DNA from: Bacteroidaceae bacterium | GTDB taxonomy: Bacteria; Bacteroidota; Bacteroidia; Bacteroidales; Bacteroidaceae | DNA length: 64,000 nt | Reading direction: 5' to 3' | Assembly: GCA_017503645.1 (NCBI GenBank) | Contig: JAFVSR010000037.1 | Coordinates: forward strand, 21,126 to 85,125 | Part shown: one piece after another, positions 20,199 to 28,756 of the stretch | Layout of the letters: the number at the start of each line of letters is the position of its first letter | Position numbering within the stretch: the stretch's first letter is position 1 | The notes under the pieces: generated by a model | What the model was told of the DNA's origin: nothing | The model's database searches: none | What the model saw: the letters and a program-made list of their open reading frames with translations, nothing else | Position numbers and translations under genes: made by a program

Positions 20199-21017
20199 TT
20201 ACTCAGCAGCCTCGTTTGTCTCCTCGGCCTTGGCAGCGCGAGCACGTGTTGTGCGACGACGGGCGGGTTTCTTCTCTGCATTTTCCTCCTCGTTGTTCTC
20301 AGTAGCCTCGGCTGCGTCAACTTTCTCAACCTTACGCTCCTCCAAGCCCTCTGCGATAGCCGAGCAGCAAGCATCGAGGATAACCTCTACCGACTTTGTT
20401 GCATCGTCGTTTGCGGGGATTACGAAGTCGATGTCGTTGGGGTTTGAGTTTGTATCAACAATAGCGAATACGGGGATACCAAGACGGTTAGCCTCGTGAA
20501 CTGCAATATTCTCCTTCAAAACGTCAACTACGAAGATAGCCGAAGGAAGACGAGTAAGGTCGGCAATAGAACCAAGGTTCTTGTCGAGCTTAGCACGCTG
20601 ACGAGAAATCTGAAGAATCTCGCGCTTTGAAAGGTTTGAATATGTACCGTCCTGTGTGAGTTTGTCGATAGTAGCCATCTTCTTCACAGCCTTACGGATT
20701 GTGGGGAAGTTTGTGAGCATACCACCGGGCCAACGCTCTATTACGTAGGGCATACCTACAGACTGTGCCTTCTCGGCTACAATCTCTTTGAGCTGTTTCT
20801 TTGTAGAAACAAAAAGTATTTTTTTGCCGCTTTTTGCGATTTGCTTAAGAGCCTCGGCAGCTGTGTCGGTCATAGCTGCTGTTTTGTGCAAATCGATGAT
20901 GTGGATACCATTGCGCTCCATAAAGATATAGGGAGCCATAGCGGGATTCCATTTACGTTTCAAGTGACCGAAGTGTGCACCGGCCTCCAAAAGTGTGTCA
21001 AATGTAATTCTAGACAT
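20199..21017 (-). CDS. rpsB: 30S ribosomal protein S2
   Basis: A 272-residue ribosomal protein. Signatures are LLEAGAHFGHLKRKWNPAMAPYI at the N-terminus and LPSAIFVVDVLKENIAVHEANRLGIPVFAIVDTN in the second half. The last 40 residues form a charged tail, first acidic (EATENNEEENAEK) and then Arg-rich, which is longer than in E. coli. It is preceded by a 128-base gap with conserved-looking secondary structure (separate entry). Confidence 0.97.
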   Translation of the reverse strand: MSRITFDTLLEAGAHFGHLKRKWNPAMAPYIFMERNGIHIIDLHKTAAMTDTAAEALKQIAKSGKKILFVSTKKQLKEIVAEKAQSVGMPYVIERWPGGMLTNFPTIRKAVKKMATIDKLTQDGTYSNLSKREILQISRQRAKLDKNLGSIADLTRLPSAIFVVDVLKENIAVHEANRLGIPVFAIVDTNSNPNDIDFVIPANDDATKSVEVILDACCSAIAEGLEERKVEKVDAAEATENNEEENAEKKPARRRTTRARAAKAEETNEAAE

Positions 21018-21061
21018 TTTGTTTGATTTTTTAATTGTTTACCTTCTTTTTAGTTAATTTT

Positions 21062-21126
21062 TAACCAACCTCTCGGGTAGCCCACCAAATGAACCGTGAG
21101 GTCCCGAGTGGTTTAGATACTAAACG
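21062..21126 (-). promoter_or_regulatory. Structured leader before rpsB
   Basis: The rpsI-rpsB gap holds two inverted repeats on the transcript: a 6-bp hairpin GTTTAG/CTAAAC (21111-21125), and a longer stem pairing AACC-x-CTCGGG with CCCGAG-x-GGTT (about 21066-21077 with 21103-21114). The long stem encloses a loop of about 25 nt. Autogenous control of S2 by binding its leader is known in other phyla; a similar role here is inference. Confidence 0.45.
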
Positions 21127-21145
21127 TATATTTCGAGACCGAATA

Positions 21146-21532
21146 TTAACGTTTACTGAACTGGAATCTACGACGAGCCTTGGGCTGACCGGGTTTCTTA
21201 CGCTCAACCTCACGAGCATCGCGGGTAAGGAATCCTTCTGAACGCAAAGCCTTCTTGTCGTCGGCGTTAATCTTCACAAGAGCACGTGCAATTGCAAGAC
21301 GCAATGCCTGTGACTGACCTGTGTAACCGCCACCGTCAAGGTTTACTTTGATATCGTATTTCTCCACTACATCCAAAGTCATCAGAGGCTGTTTTACAAC
21401 ATACTGAAGAATGCTTGAGGGGAAATATACCTGCAGATCCTTATTGTTGATAGTAATTTTTCCGGTACCTTCAGTAACGAAAATACGGGCAACTGCGCTT
21501 TTACGTCTGCCTAATGCATTTACCATTTCCAT
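21146..21532 (-). CDS. rpsI: 30S ribosomal protein S9
   Basis: A 128-residue ribosomal protein. It has NALGRRKSAVARIFV near the start, GGGYTGQSQALRLAIARALV in the middle and the conserved basic C-terminal tail ending RRRFQFSKR, which reaches the P-site tRNA. Start may be Met1 or Met3 (MVNALGR). It lies 8 bases after rplM, the universal L13-S9 pairing. Confidence 0.97.
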   Translation of the reverse strand: MEMVNALGRRKSAVARIFVTEGTGKITINNKDLQVYFPSSILQYVVKQPLMTLDVVEKYDIKVNLDGGGYTGQSQALRLAIARALVKINADDKKALRSEGFLTRDAREVERKKPGQPKARRRFQFSKR

Positions 21533-21540
21533 CTGCTGTA

Positions 21541-22002
21541 TTATTTATAAGAGTTAATATCGATTGTTTTGGGAGTCTGAGCAGCGTGGTTGTGCTCGGG
21601 GCCCTCATAAATGTAGAGGTTGTTCAACAGGTGATCGCCAAGACGGTTCTTGGGGAGCATACCTCTTACTACGTGCTTAACAAGACGCTCGTAGCCTTTG
21701 TAACCCTTAGCTACATCGGCGGGGCTGAAAGACTTCTGACCACCGGGATAACCTGAGAAACGGAGATATACGCGGTCTGTCCACTTGTTACCTGTCATTT
21801 TAACTTTGTTTGCGTTGATGATAATTACATTATCGCCGCAATCTACGTTGGGAGTAAAGCTGGGTTTGTATTTACCCCTCAAAAGCTTGGCAACCTTTGT
21901 ACCAAGACGACCAATAACCTGGTCTGTTGCATCAACAACAACCCACTCTTTCTGAGCAGTTGCCTTGTTCACTGAAATTGTTTTGTAACTTAAAGTATCC
22001 AC
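21541..22002 (-). CDS. rplM: 50S ribosomal protein L13
   Basis: A 153-residue ribosomal protein that starts with GTG rather than ATG (MDTLSYKTISVNK). L13 hallmarks are EWVVVDATDQVIGRLGTKVA, the CGDNVIIINANKVKMTG stretch and VRGMLPKNRLG. It is the first gene of the rplM-rpsI-rpsB-tsf operon. The message has a leader of about 180 nt with secondary structure, from a promoter at 22190-22220. The GTG start follows AAGGAATTAAA, a weak ribosome-binding site. Confidence 0.96.
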   Translation of the reverse strand: MDTLSYKTISVNKATAQKEWVVVDATDQVIGRLGTKVAKLLRGKYKPSFTPNVDCGDNVIIINANKVKMTGNKWTDRVYLRFSGYPGGQKSFSPADVAKGYKGYERLVKHVVRGMLPKNRLGDHLLNNLYIYEGPEHNHAAQTPKTIDINSYK

Positions 22003-22183
22003 TTTAATTCCTTTTAATTAGTTAATAATTCCATTTCCTCGATACCTCTCTGCTTGAACCTCACGGAATTAGGTGTTGCAGAAACCCTCTTCACGCCTGC
22101 CCGACCAATTGGCTGGATTGCGTACTGCAGCAAACTCAGAGACCTAAGATATCGACTGCCCGCATGGCGGGCTGATAATAATC
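22003..22183 (-). promoter_or_regulatory. Long structured 5' leader of rplM
   Basis: About 180 nt separate the promoter from the GTG of rplM. Read on the minus strand it begins with a strong hairpin GCCCGC CAT GCGGGC and includes ACCT...AGGT and AATTCC...GGAATT complementary pairs nearer the start codon. This is long for a Bacteroidota leader and fits autoregulation by a ribosomal protein, by analogy with L13 leaders elsewhere. Reading frames across it do not look like protein. Confidence 0.45.
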
Positions 22184-22189
22184 GGCCTG

Positions 22190-22220
22190 CAAAATTACTT
22201 TTTTTCAATGAGATAGGCAA
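22190..22220 (-). promoter_or_regulatory. Promoter of the rplM operon
   Basis: Minus strand: TTG (22218-22220), 20-bp spacer, TAATTTTG (22190-22197). This is an exact match to the Bacteroidota consensus. It is divergent from the tRNA-Leu promoter 38 bases away. Confidence 0.85.
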
Positions 22221-22258
22221 GCAATTGAAAGTTTTTTTCAAAAAAATTGCATTTTTCT

Positions 22259-22288
22259 TTGCTTGGTAAACAAAAAGCATTACCTTTG
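22259..22288 (+). promoter_or_regulatory. Promoter of tRNA-Leu
   Basis: TTG (22259-22261), 19-bp spacer, TACCTTTG (22281-22288), 24 bases before the tRNA. Confidence 0.8.
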
Positions 22289-22312
22289 CATCGCAATTAC
22301 GAAAAAGCAATT

Positions 22313-22394
22313 GCCCAGATGGCGGAATCGGTAGACGCGCTGGTCTCAAACACCAGTGGGGCAACCCATCCCGGTTCGATCCCGGGTCTGGGTA
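22313..22394 (+). tRNA. tRNA-Leu (CAA)
   Basis: An 82-nt type II tRNA. The acceptor GCCCAGA pairs with TCTGGGT (one G-T), with discriminator A. The D arm carries ATCGGTAGAC, the anticodon stem CTGGT/ACCAG holds the loop CTCAAAC with anticodon CAA, a short variable arm (TGGGGCAACCCA region) follows, and the T arm carries GGTTCGATCCC. No CCA is encoded. It has its own promoter and terminator. Confidence 0.96.
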
Positions 22395-22397
22395 CTG

Positions 22398-22430
22398 AAA
22401 AGGAGGATTTGTAGAAATCCTCCTTTTTTT
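22398..22430 (+). terminator. Intrinsic terminator of tRNA-Leu
   Basis: AAAGGAGGATTT / AAATCCTCCTTT stem with a four-base loop GTAG, running into a T-tract that ends at 22430. It starts 3 bases after the tRNA. Confidence 0.88.
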
Positions 22431-22451
22431 ATGCGATAAAAATCAATTGTT

Positions 22452-22481
22452 TTGCCAAAAGCAGAATTATGTTTATATTTG
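22452..22481 (+). promoter_or_regulatory. Promoter of the GT2 pair
   Basis: TTG (22452-22454), 19-bp spacer, TATATTTG (22474-22481). The leader to the first glycosyltransferase ATG is about 88 nt. Confidence 0.7.
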
Positions 22482-22575
22482 TGATAAAACACGAATACAA
22501 ACCATTTAAGGCGCACTGCAAGAACATTTCGCACAGGCGGCAAAGCCGCATACAAAAGATAGAGATTAAGACAAT

Positions 22576-23415
22576 ATGCAAACTACATATAATAAGGTAA
22601 TAGTTCTGCTATCGACCTACAACGGAGAAAAATACTTGCAAGAGCAACTCGAATCGCTTGCAGCACAAGAGGATGTTGAGGTTGAAATTTTAGCCAGGGA
22701 CGATGGTTCAAAGGACGGCACTACCGCCATATTAAACGAATGGCAGGAGCGCGGCCTGCTAAAATGGTACAGCACCACAAACATTGGTTGTTGTAAAAGT
22801 TTTATGAGCCTGCTTGAAACCGCAGCCGACGGAGCATACTACGCATTCTGCGACCAGGATGACGTGTGGCTGCCAAACAAACTGAAGCTGACAATGGACA
22901 AGATGGCGGTAACAGAAAAGGAGAACCCGGGCAAGCCAATCATCATACACACCGATATGAACGTGGTGGATGAGAATCTGAACATCATACACGAATCGTT
23001 CTGGCGCTCTTCGGGCCTGCGCCCCGACATCCTAAAGACATTCCCCTACCTGTGTACCTGCAACAGCGTTAACGGTTGCACCATAGTAATGAACTCGGCG
23101 GCACGCAGGCTCATACTCGACAAGTATGTGGAGCAAGAAACCATTATACACGATGTGATATCGGCTCTCACCGTCGCATATTACGGTGGCATCATAGATT
23201 ACGTGGAAACACCCACAATGCTATACCGCCAGCACTCGAACAATGTGGTGGGCGCAATGCAATATAACAAGATGCAAGCCCTGAAAGAGCGCATAGGCAA
23301 CATAGGGCGGGTACTGCGCAAGAACCGCGACACATTCAAAGGAGCCAACAAGATTGGCAGAATATCCATCCTCAACTACATATACCACAAGATAAAATAC
23401 CTTATAATACGCTGA
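22576..23415 (+). CDS. Glycosyltransferase family 2 (capsule/O-antigen)
   Basis: A 279-residue GT-A fold enzyme, probably a rhamnosyltransferase-like GT2. The N-terminal Rossmann-like part starts VIVLLSTYNGEKYLQEQLESL and contains ARDDGSKDGT for nucleotide binding. The metal-binding segment is FCDQDDVWLPNKL. An acceptor region near 130-215 follows, and the C-terminus is basic with no clear membrane helix. It presumably adds a sugar to the lipid-linked repeat unit on the cytosolic face. The next GT2 starts one base after its stop. Donor and acceptor cannot be inferred. Confidence 0.9.
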   Translation: MQTTYNKVIVLLSTYNGEKYLQEQLESLAAQEDVEVEILARDDGSKDGTTAILNEWQERGLLKWYSTTNIGCCKSFMSLLETAADGAYYAFCDQDDVWLPNKLKLTMDKMAVTEKENPGKPIIIHTDMNVVDENLNIIHESFWRSSGLRPDILKTFPYLCTCNSVNGCTIVMNSAARRLILDKYVEQETIIHDVISALTVAYYGGIIDYVETPTMLYRQHSNNVVGAMQYNKMQALKERIGNIGRVLRKNRDTFKGANKIGRISILNYIYHKIKYLIIR

Positions 23416-23416
23416 T

Positions 23417-24199
23417 ATGACACCGAAAATTTCCATAATAACCATCAGTTTCAACAGCGAAAAAACCATTGAAGAAACTATCAGAAGTGTAGTATCACAG
23501 AACTATGCCAACTTGGAATATGTAATTATCGATGGTGGTTCCACCGACAGCACATTAAAAATTGTGGAAAAATACCGCAACAAGATAACCACTGTAATTT
23601 CGGAACCCGACAAGGGCATAAGCGATGCGTTCAACAAAGGAATAAAACAGGCCACAGGAGAAATAATAGGCATCATAAATTCCGACGACGTGCTGCTGCC
23701 AGGCGCATTGCAAGCCGTTGCCGCTACATACGAGCCCGGTGTTAGCGTTTACCGTGGCAACGTGCTAATTTGGGACAACGACACAAAAATAACAGCCTAT
23801 CCCTCTATGAAATTCCCCCTGCACACATTCAAAAAACGCATTGTGTGCCACCAGGGAACATTCATCACAAAAGAGGCCTACGAAAGGTACAATGGCTACA
23901 AGACACACTTCCGCTATATGATGGATGCAGAGTTGCTGGTGCGCCTTTACGAAGGTGGTGAAAAATTCAAATACATCCCTGCCGACCTTGCGATGTTCCG
24001 CATAGGCGGTGTAACAAGCAGTTCGTTCCTTAAAAAGACCGGTGAGATTGAGCGCTTCTTTCGCGAGAATGGCGCAAGCCTGCTCTACGCAAAAACACAC
24101 GTTCTGCTATTCATCATCACAAACTCCATTCTCACCGTGGTGAGAGCCATAGGACTTGCAAACGTTGCCAAACGGATAAAATTCCGCCTTTGCAGATAA
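23417..24199 (+). CDS. Glycosyltransferase family 2 (WcaA-like)
   Basis: A 260-residue GT2. The donor-binding region is SIITISFNSEKTIEETIRSV with VIIDGGSTDSTLKI, and the metal-binding segment is IGIINSDDVLLPGAL. CHQGTFITKEAYERY and AELLVRLYEGGEKF are typical of capsule GT2 enzymes that use the 'dGGStDgT' form. The C-terminal 30 residues are hydrophobic/basic and probably associate with the membrane. It is co-transcribed with the preceding GT2 and convergent with the EpsG-like gene. Confidence 0.9.
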   Translation: MTPKISIITISFNSEKTIEETIRSVVSQNYANLEYVIIDGGSTDSTLKIVEKYRNKITTVISEPDKGISDAFNKGIKQATGEIIGIINSDDVLLPGALQAVAATYEPGVSVYRGNVLIWDNDTKITAYPSMKFPLHTFKKRIVCHQGTFITKEAYERYNGYKTHFRYMMDAELLVRLYEGGEKFKYIPADLAMFRIGGVTSSSFLKKTGEIERFFRENGASLLYAKTHVLLFIITNSILTVVRAIGLANVAKRIKFRLCR

Positions 24200-24216
24200 A
24201 GGAAACACCATACAAC

Positions 24217-24250
24217 AAAGGGCTATGCCGCGGCATAGCCCTTTATTTTG
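24217..24250. terminator. Bidirectional terminator in the capsule locus
   Basis: A perfect 14-bp palindromic stem AAAGGGCTATGCCG / CGGCATAGCCCTTT (24217-24244) followed by ATTTTG on the plus strand. It separates the plus-strand GT2 pair from the convergent minus-strand module. Confidence 0.8.
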
Positions 24251-24290
24251 TGTTATGGATTTATGAATGAAAGAGGCTGATTACCCAATA

Positions 24291-25328
24291 CTACACATAA
24301 ATCACCGAATTATATACCAGACTTATAAACAGCAGCACACCTGCGACGGTAATAACCAGCAGATTGCCCAACCAACCCGGTTTCACCGTATAATAGAGCA
24401 TTGGGAAAAGAACAATCTCCACAACGCCAAGCAGTTCATTCATACGCATAGCCACCACCGGCATCTCGCACAGAACCACCCACGCAGCAATGGAAATAAT
24501 CTCTACCTTCAATAGCAGATACACATATTTGTTATATTCATAAATAAGCGAACTCTTCCACAACAGGAATAGCGTCATCGCTATTTTAGTGAGAAGCACA
24601 AGATTAAACACGTTAATTTCATCCCACACTCCGCCACTCGACTGCAAGGCCTGATACAGCTGCAGTTTTTCCTCAAAGTATGGAATGGGAATGGAGGTGA
24701 GCACACTGATGTGCAGGAAATAGAGTATATATGCAGCCGGTATTATCGAAAGATAAAAATAGTACTGCCACTTCTTGAATGGCTTGCCATCGAAAAAGAC
24801 AAAGAAGAAGAGCACAACGGCGGTATAGTGAAAGAGCGTTGCAAAGAATGCAAACAACAGGAACTTGCGCCGTTGCTCATTGCCCAAATAATATAAAGCC
24901 ACAAGAAAAAGACCGGCCGACACCCCCACCCTTATCTGGTTCATTTCGTGCAACAGATAGTAGTTGGACAGGTACACCAGCAACGACAGGAACCACAAAT
25001 GCGAAAGCCTCTTCACAGCCAGTGCGTGAACAGCCAACGATATGAGCGCATATATAAGAAAGAGAAACGTCACATCATCAAAAAACAATTCAACAAAAGA
25101 GGCTATAACAATAAATGATATCTCCGTGGTAATGGAGAAACTATTGTAATACATATCCACGTAGGTCACATAATCGTGGTCCACATCATCGGGGCGAAGG
25201 CCCGCCGCAAAAGCCATAACAACAGCAAGAACAAGCAAAGCATTCAGCCTTGTCCTCTCCGTAAGGCGGCCCTCCAGCAATGCAAGACAGCACAAAACGA
25301 CAAACAGTGAAAATATTACAAGTGCCAC
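24291..25328 (-). CDS. EpsG-like polysaccharide polymerase
   Basis: A 345-residue integral membrane protein with about ten hydrophobic helices. It begins with the EpsG-family pattern: two helices, then AAGLRPDDVDHDYVTYVDMYY. EpsG/Wzy-type proteins polymerise undecaprenyl-linked repeat units in the periplasm. The only start in this position is GTG at 25328, 5 bases after the acyltransferase stop; the first in-frame ATG would cost 37 residues and the first helix. It ends the second capsule module (wzz-wzx-acyltransferase-epsG). Confidence 0.8.
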   Translation of the reverse strand: MALVIFSLFVVLCCLALLEGRLTERTRLNALLVLAVVMAFAAGLRPDDVDHDYVTYVDMYYNSFSITTEISFIVIASFVELFFDDVTFLFLIYALISLAVHALAVKRLSHLWFLSLLVYLSNYYLLHEMNQIRVGVSAGLFLVALYYLGNEQRRKFLLFAFFATLFHYTAVVLFFFVFFDGKPFKKWQYYFYLSIIPAAYILYFLHISVLTSIPIPYFEEKLQLYQALQSSGGVWDEINVFNLVLLTKIAMTLFLLWKSSLIYEYNKYVYLLLKVEIISIAAWVVLCEMPVVAMRMNELLGVVEIVLFPMLYYTVKPGWLGNLLVITVAGVLLFISLVYNSVIYV

Positions 25329-25333
25329 ACCTA

Positions 25334-25969
25334 TTATGGTTCTACAATCTTTAATACTTTGGCAGGTACACCGGCAACTATTGAATAAGGAGGCACATCT
25401 TTGGTCACAACCGAATTTGCACCTATAACGCTATGAGCACCTATTGTAACACCTGCCATCACAGCACAATTCTCGCCCAAGGTAGCATACTCCTCAATAA
25501 CTGTTTTACCTTTTGAAAACAGAGGGCGATGACGTGGAGGCAATGTCAATTCCTCATAAGAGGAAGCACCGTGAAAATGGTCGGTAATATAGGTTCTTTC
25601 TCCTATAGTAACATAATCACCTATGCGCACCTCGTTAATACAACCTATGTGACACAATGGATTTATAACGACATTATCGCCTATTATCATTTTGGGGCTG
25701 AAAGTTTGTCCACGCCACTCATCGGTAGCCTCAAGGCGGCAATCTTTACCAAGGATAACATTATCACCAAGCTCTATATATTTACCTCCGACAATACCAA
25801 AAGGGATTCCAAAAGCCTTTAAGTTTGATGACTTCTTGAAGCGATGCTTAACAACAGAGACATATATACCCCATCTGAACGAGCGCAAAAGATTAGCAAA
25901 ACTCCCACGCATAAGCATACCCACCGGCCACAATAAAATATCTATTATTTTTCCTATCAATTTCTTCAT
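25334..25969 (-). CDS. Left-handed beta-helix O-acyltransferase
   Basis: A 211-residue trimeric hexapeptide-repeat acetyltransferase of the WcaF/serine-acetyltransferase type. The N-terminal 50 residues are helical. Hexapeptide coils follow: KYIELGDNVILGKDCRLEA, then IIGDNVVINPLCHIGCINEVRIGDY, then a looped-out segment with the probable catalytic His in TDHFHGAS. The final coil is the canonical TIGAHSVIGANSVVTKDVPPYSIVAGVPAKV. It probably O-acetylates a capsule sugar. The start overlaps the wzx stop as ATGA (25966-25969). Confidence 0.9.
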   Translation of the reverse strand: MKKLIGKIIDILLWPVGMLMRGSFANLLRSFRWGIYVSVVKHRFKKSSNLKAFGIPFGIVGGKYIELGDNVILGKDCRLEATDEWRGQTFSPKMIIGDNVVINPLCHIGCINEVRIGDYVTIGERTYITDHFHGASSYEELTLPPRHRPLFSKGKTVIEEYATLGENCAVMAGVTIGAHSVIGANSVVTKDVPPYSIVAGVPAKVLKIVEP

Positions 25970-27486
25970 AATATATGTAATTTCTTAAACAAGAACATTC
26001 TTTCATTTTTTGTCAAGCCCAACAGCAACACAGCCAATGCAACCACCAACACGGCAACAACGGCAACCGCCACACTGCCTATAAGAGTTCCCGACAAATA
26101 GCAATGAGCTATATAGGAAACAGGAATGGCAAGCAACGCAACTTTAGCTATGGGACAAAGCACCTCAATGGCAAACGCAGAGAGCGAAAAGCAAAAAAGA
26201 TTTCTACAAAAAAACATACGGAACACCTGTGCCACAAGCACCACTAAAAGCTGCGCCACGAAAGCCATTACAGGATTGCCCGTAACCTTCAACAACGCCC
26301 ACGCAAGAGGGAGTGCACACAAAAGAGTACACCCTATAACTATGTGATAATACTTAATGCGGCCAGTTGCCGACACCCCAATCATCATAGAATTGGCCAC
26401 GGCATCAACCAATGTTACGCAAAGCAAAAGGCGAGTAAACGCCACAGCAAAAGGAGGCACATCGGATAACCAGAAATTAAGCACGGCAGGCATCTCCAAT
26501 GCCAACGGCAAGGCAATGATAAGCAGTAGAAAGAATGAAAAGCGTGATGAACGCAACACAAGTTTATTCATCGACTTCAAATCGCCACAAGCACAACTTT
26601 TGGTAATCTGCGGATTTATGGCAGTCTGGAAACTGGCCGTGAATGCAGTTACACCCATCTGTACTTGAAACGCCGCACCACGCGCCGCGTTAAGCACCGC
26701 ACCGCCAAAAGCATTGAGCAACAGATTCATTCCCTGCACATTGCAGGCAAGGGCAAAATTACCAAACGTACTCCAACCCGCAAAACTCAGCATCTCCTTA
26801 TACAATTTTCCCGCCTTAACCCATACAAAAGAGAGATTCTTGAAGTTAAAATTGCAATAAAGGCCATACACCAGACGTATCACAACAGCCTCGGCAAGCA
26901 TTAGCAGTGCATAATTCTTCAGTTTATCGCCGGGGAAAAGAGGCAGCGCCAACACAATACCAAGTTTAAGCAACACATCAAGTATTGTAATGGATGCAAA
27001 TGCCGTCATTTTCTCATAGGCCACAATTGCCGAGTTATACGGAACACTCATCACCATTACCACTGCCGACAATAACGAACAGTGATATACCATAATGGCG
27101 GCATCCACACGGCAGGCGGGTATTACCATAAAGTTATTCACGTACCACAGGCCCACAGTTTCGCCAACAATAAAAATCAAAAGTGCAAGAAGAGTATGAA
27201 TGATAAGACTTACCGAATAGACGCTATTCAAATAATCCACATTGTTCTTGCCTATGGCAAACGTAATAAAGCGCTGTGTACAGTTGAGCATCGAGTTGTT
27301 CAAAAACACCAATATACCTATTGCAGCACCCACAACATCGTAAATGCCGTAGTCTTCGAAACCAAGCTCTTTCAAGACCACACGGGAGGTGTAAAAGAAC
27401 ACCACCATTTGAAAGAGCATACGAAAGTAAAGCACTATCGTATTTTTCGCAACTCGTTTACTATCTACATTAGCCTGCATCGGCAT
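25966..27486 (-). CDS. Wzx-type polysaccharide flippase (module 2)
   Basis: A 506-residue MATE/MOP-superfamily transporter with about 12-14 membrane helices. The N-terminal signature is KNTIVLYFRMLFQMVVFFYTS followed by LGFEDYGIYDVVGAAIG. It flips undecaprenyl-diphosphate-linked repeat units to the periplasmic side. The start codon shares a base with the wzz stop (TAATG), and Met3 is an alternative start. It is one of two Wzx proteins in this locus; the other is at 30160-31704, and the two are clearly different sequences. Confidence 0.9.
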   Translation of the reverse strand: MPMQANVDSKRVAKNTIVLYFRMLFQMVVFFYTSRVVLKELGFEDYGIYDVVGAAIGILVFLNNSMLNCTQRFITFAIGKNNVDYLNSVYSVSLIIHTLLALLIFIVGETVGLWYVNNFMVIPACRVDAAIMVYHCSLLSAVVMVMSVPYNSAIVAYEKMTAFASITILDVLLKLGIVLALPLFPGDKLKNYALLMLAEAVVIRLVYGLYCNFNFKNLSFVWVKAGKLYKEMLSFAGWSTFGNFALACNVQGMNLLLNAFGGAVLNAARGAAFQVQMGVTAFTASFQTAINPQITKSCACGDLKSMNKLVLRSSRFSFFLLLIIALPLALEMPAVLNFWLSDVPPFAVAFTRLLLCVTLVDAVANSMMIGVSATGRIKYYHIVIGCTLLCALPLAWALLKVTGNPVMAFVAQLLVVLVAQVFRMFFCRNLFCFSLSAFAIEVLCPIAKVALLAIPVSYIAHCYLSGTLIGSVAVAVVAVLVVALAVLLLGLTKNERMFLFKKLHIL

Positions 27487-28535
27487 TATTTTTGCATTTG
27501 TTTTTTAATATAGACATAGGCCGAAGCGCCCACGGCACCCAACATAGCAAATGCCAGCAATATAAACAAGCGTCGTGGTGCCGATGGTTTCAAAGGAACC
27601 GAAGCGCCGGACAACACAGCAAAGGCCGGAGTATTCTCTTGCAGTTTGGCACGGGTGAGCTGTAACTGCTGCGATGCTTGTGAATAGTTTTGCTGCGCCA
27701 GCATCACATCATTTTCGAGGCGCGACATCTGCATTGCCACAGATTGCAACATAGCACCCTTGTGTGAATCACTGAAAGCAGCGAATATCTCTTGCGACTT
27801 TACATAATCGGCACGCGCTTCATCGCAAAGCGCCTCGAAATATTTCAAATCGTTGCGTGCCTTACAGGTGCGATACTCCACAATATGCTCCTGCAATTTA
27901 TCCTTTATCACATTTACCATTGTTGCCGCAACAAGCGGATCTTGCGCCGTGTATCGCAATGTTATCACGCCTGTCTTTTTATCAACGGTACACATAATGT
28001 TTGCCTTTACAGCATCGGCAATCGAACTCTGCTCTTTTGTGAGCATAAAAGGATTGATGCCAGCGGCACCATTCCCTGCATTTGCAGGCTCCCCTTTCAC
28101 CCATTTCACAAACTTTTTAGCCCATACCACCGAGTACATCCACCAGGCAATCTTTTGGTGCTTGCGTTGATAGTCATACAATGTGGTTTGAATGTCTCCA
28201 TTGAGCGATGTTACGGGTGTGGGAAACAAATCCACAAGAAACTCTTTGGAACCTATCAGTTCGGGATAAATTTCGGGATAGATGGCATCACCGGTTGCGC
28301 CACCAAACCCCAACCCTGCCATATCGGCAAGCGCGCCAATACTGCCCGTAAGGCTCGAATTGGACGCCTCGGGAGCGAGTGTCACACCCACGGTATATGT
28401 ACGCGGTAAGCTGAAGGCATAAACAATTGCAAACACCAGCACAACCACACAGGTCTTTATTATGAATTTACGTTCGCCCCACAGAAGAGAGGCTATTTCG
28501 GTAAAATCTATCGGTTTTTGTCTATTATCGGTCAT
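27486..28535 (-). CDS. Wzz chain-length regulator (module 2)
   Basis: A 349-residue PCP-type protein that sets polymer length. TM1 is at about residues 27-44. The periplasmic Wzz domain starts YTVGVTLAPEAS, a long coiled-coil region lies at about 225-300, and TM2 at about 322-342 follows the conserved proline-rich SVPLKPSAPRR. The protein stops after TM2, so there is no fused cytosolic tyrosine kinase. It starts the second capsule transcript from its own promoter. Confidence 0.9.
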   Translation of the reverse strand: MTDNRQKPIDFTEIASLLWGERKFIIKTCVVVLVFAIVYAFSLPRTYTVGVTLAPEASNSSLTGSIGALADMAGLGFGGATGDAIYPEIYPELIGSKEFLVDLFPTPVTSLNGDIQTTLYDYQRKHQKIAWWMYSVVWAKKFVKWVKGEPANAGNGAAGINPFMLTKEQSSIADAVKANIMCTVDKKTGVITLRYTAQDPLVAATMVNVIKDKLQEHIVEYRTCKARNDLKYFEALCDEARADYVKSQEIFAAFSDSHKGAMLQSVAMQMSRLENDVMLAQQNYSQASQQLQLTRAKLQENTPAFAVLSGASVPLKPSAPRRLFILLAFAMLGAVGASAYVYIKKQMQK

Positions 28536-28606
28536 AACGTCTAATTGCTAAACGCTTGTCGCGCGCGTAATTATATTTATATAACTATTTTTTATGTAAA
28601 ATATTG

Positions 28607-28637
28607 CAAAATAACCACTTTTTTTTCATTCACGCAA
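28607..28637 (-). promoter_or_regulatory. Promoter of capsule module 2
   Basis: Minus strand: TTG (28635-28637), 20-bp spacer, TTATTTTG (28607-28614), one base off TAnnTTTG. It lies 72 bases before the wzz ATG and downstream of the module 1 terminator, so this module can be expressed on its own. Confidence 0.65.
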
Positions 28638-28708
28638 GCAAAACAGAGAGCATCACATATAAGGCGCACAAAAAGAGGTAATGAGCCTGCGATTGATTGG
28701 TTGAAAAC

Positions 28709-28744
28709 AAGCAACGAGCCCAAAGTTCTTTGGGCTCGTTGCTT
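28709..28744 (-). terminator. Terminator of capsule module 1
   Basis: A perfect 17-bp stem AAGCAACGAGCCCAAAG / CTTTGGGCTCGTTGCTT with a two-base centre, 12 bases beyond the stop of the GT4 gene, followed on the minus strand by GTTTTC. Confidence 0.75.
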
Positions 28745-28756
28745 TGTATTTGAATG

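Noticed and set aside
22054-22364. Short frames across the rplM leader and tRNA-Leu
   Set aside because: They overlap a promoter, a structured leader and a tRNA, and their products look random.
22313-24199. Genomic island inserted at tRNA-Leu
   Set aside because: The capsule locus begins just after the tRNA, but no integrase and no repeated tRNA 3' end was seen at the far side of the locus.
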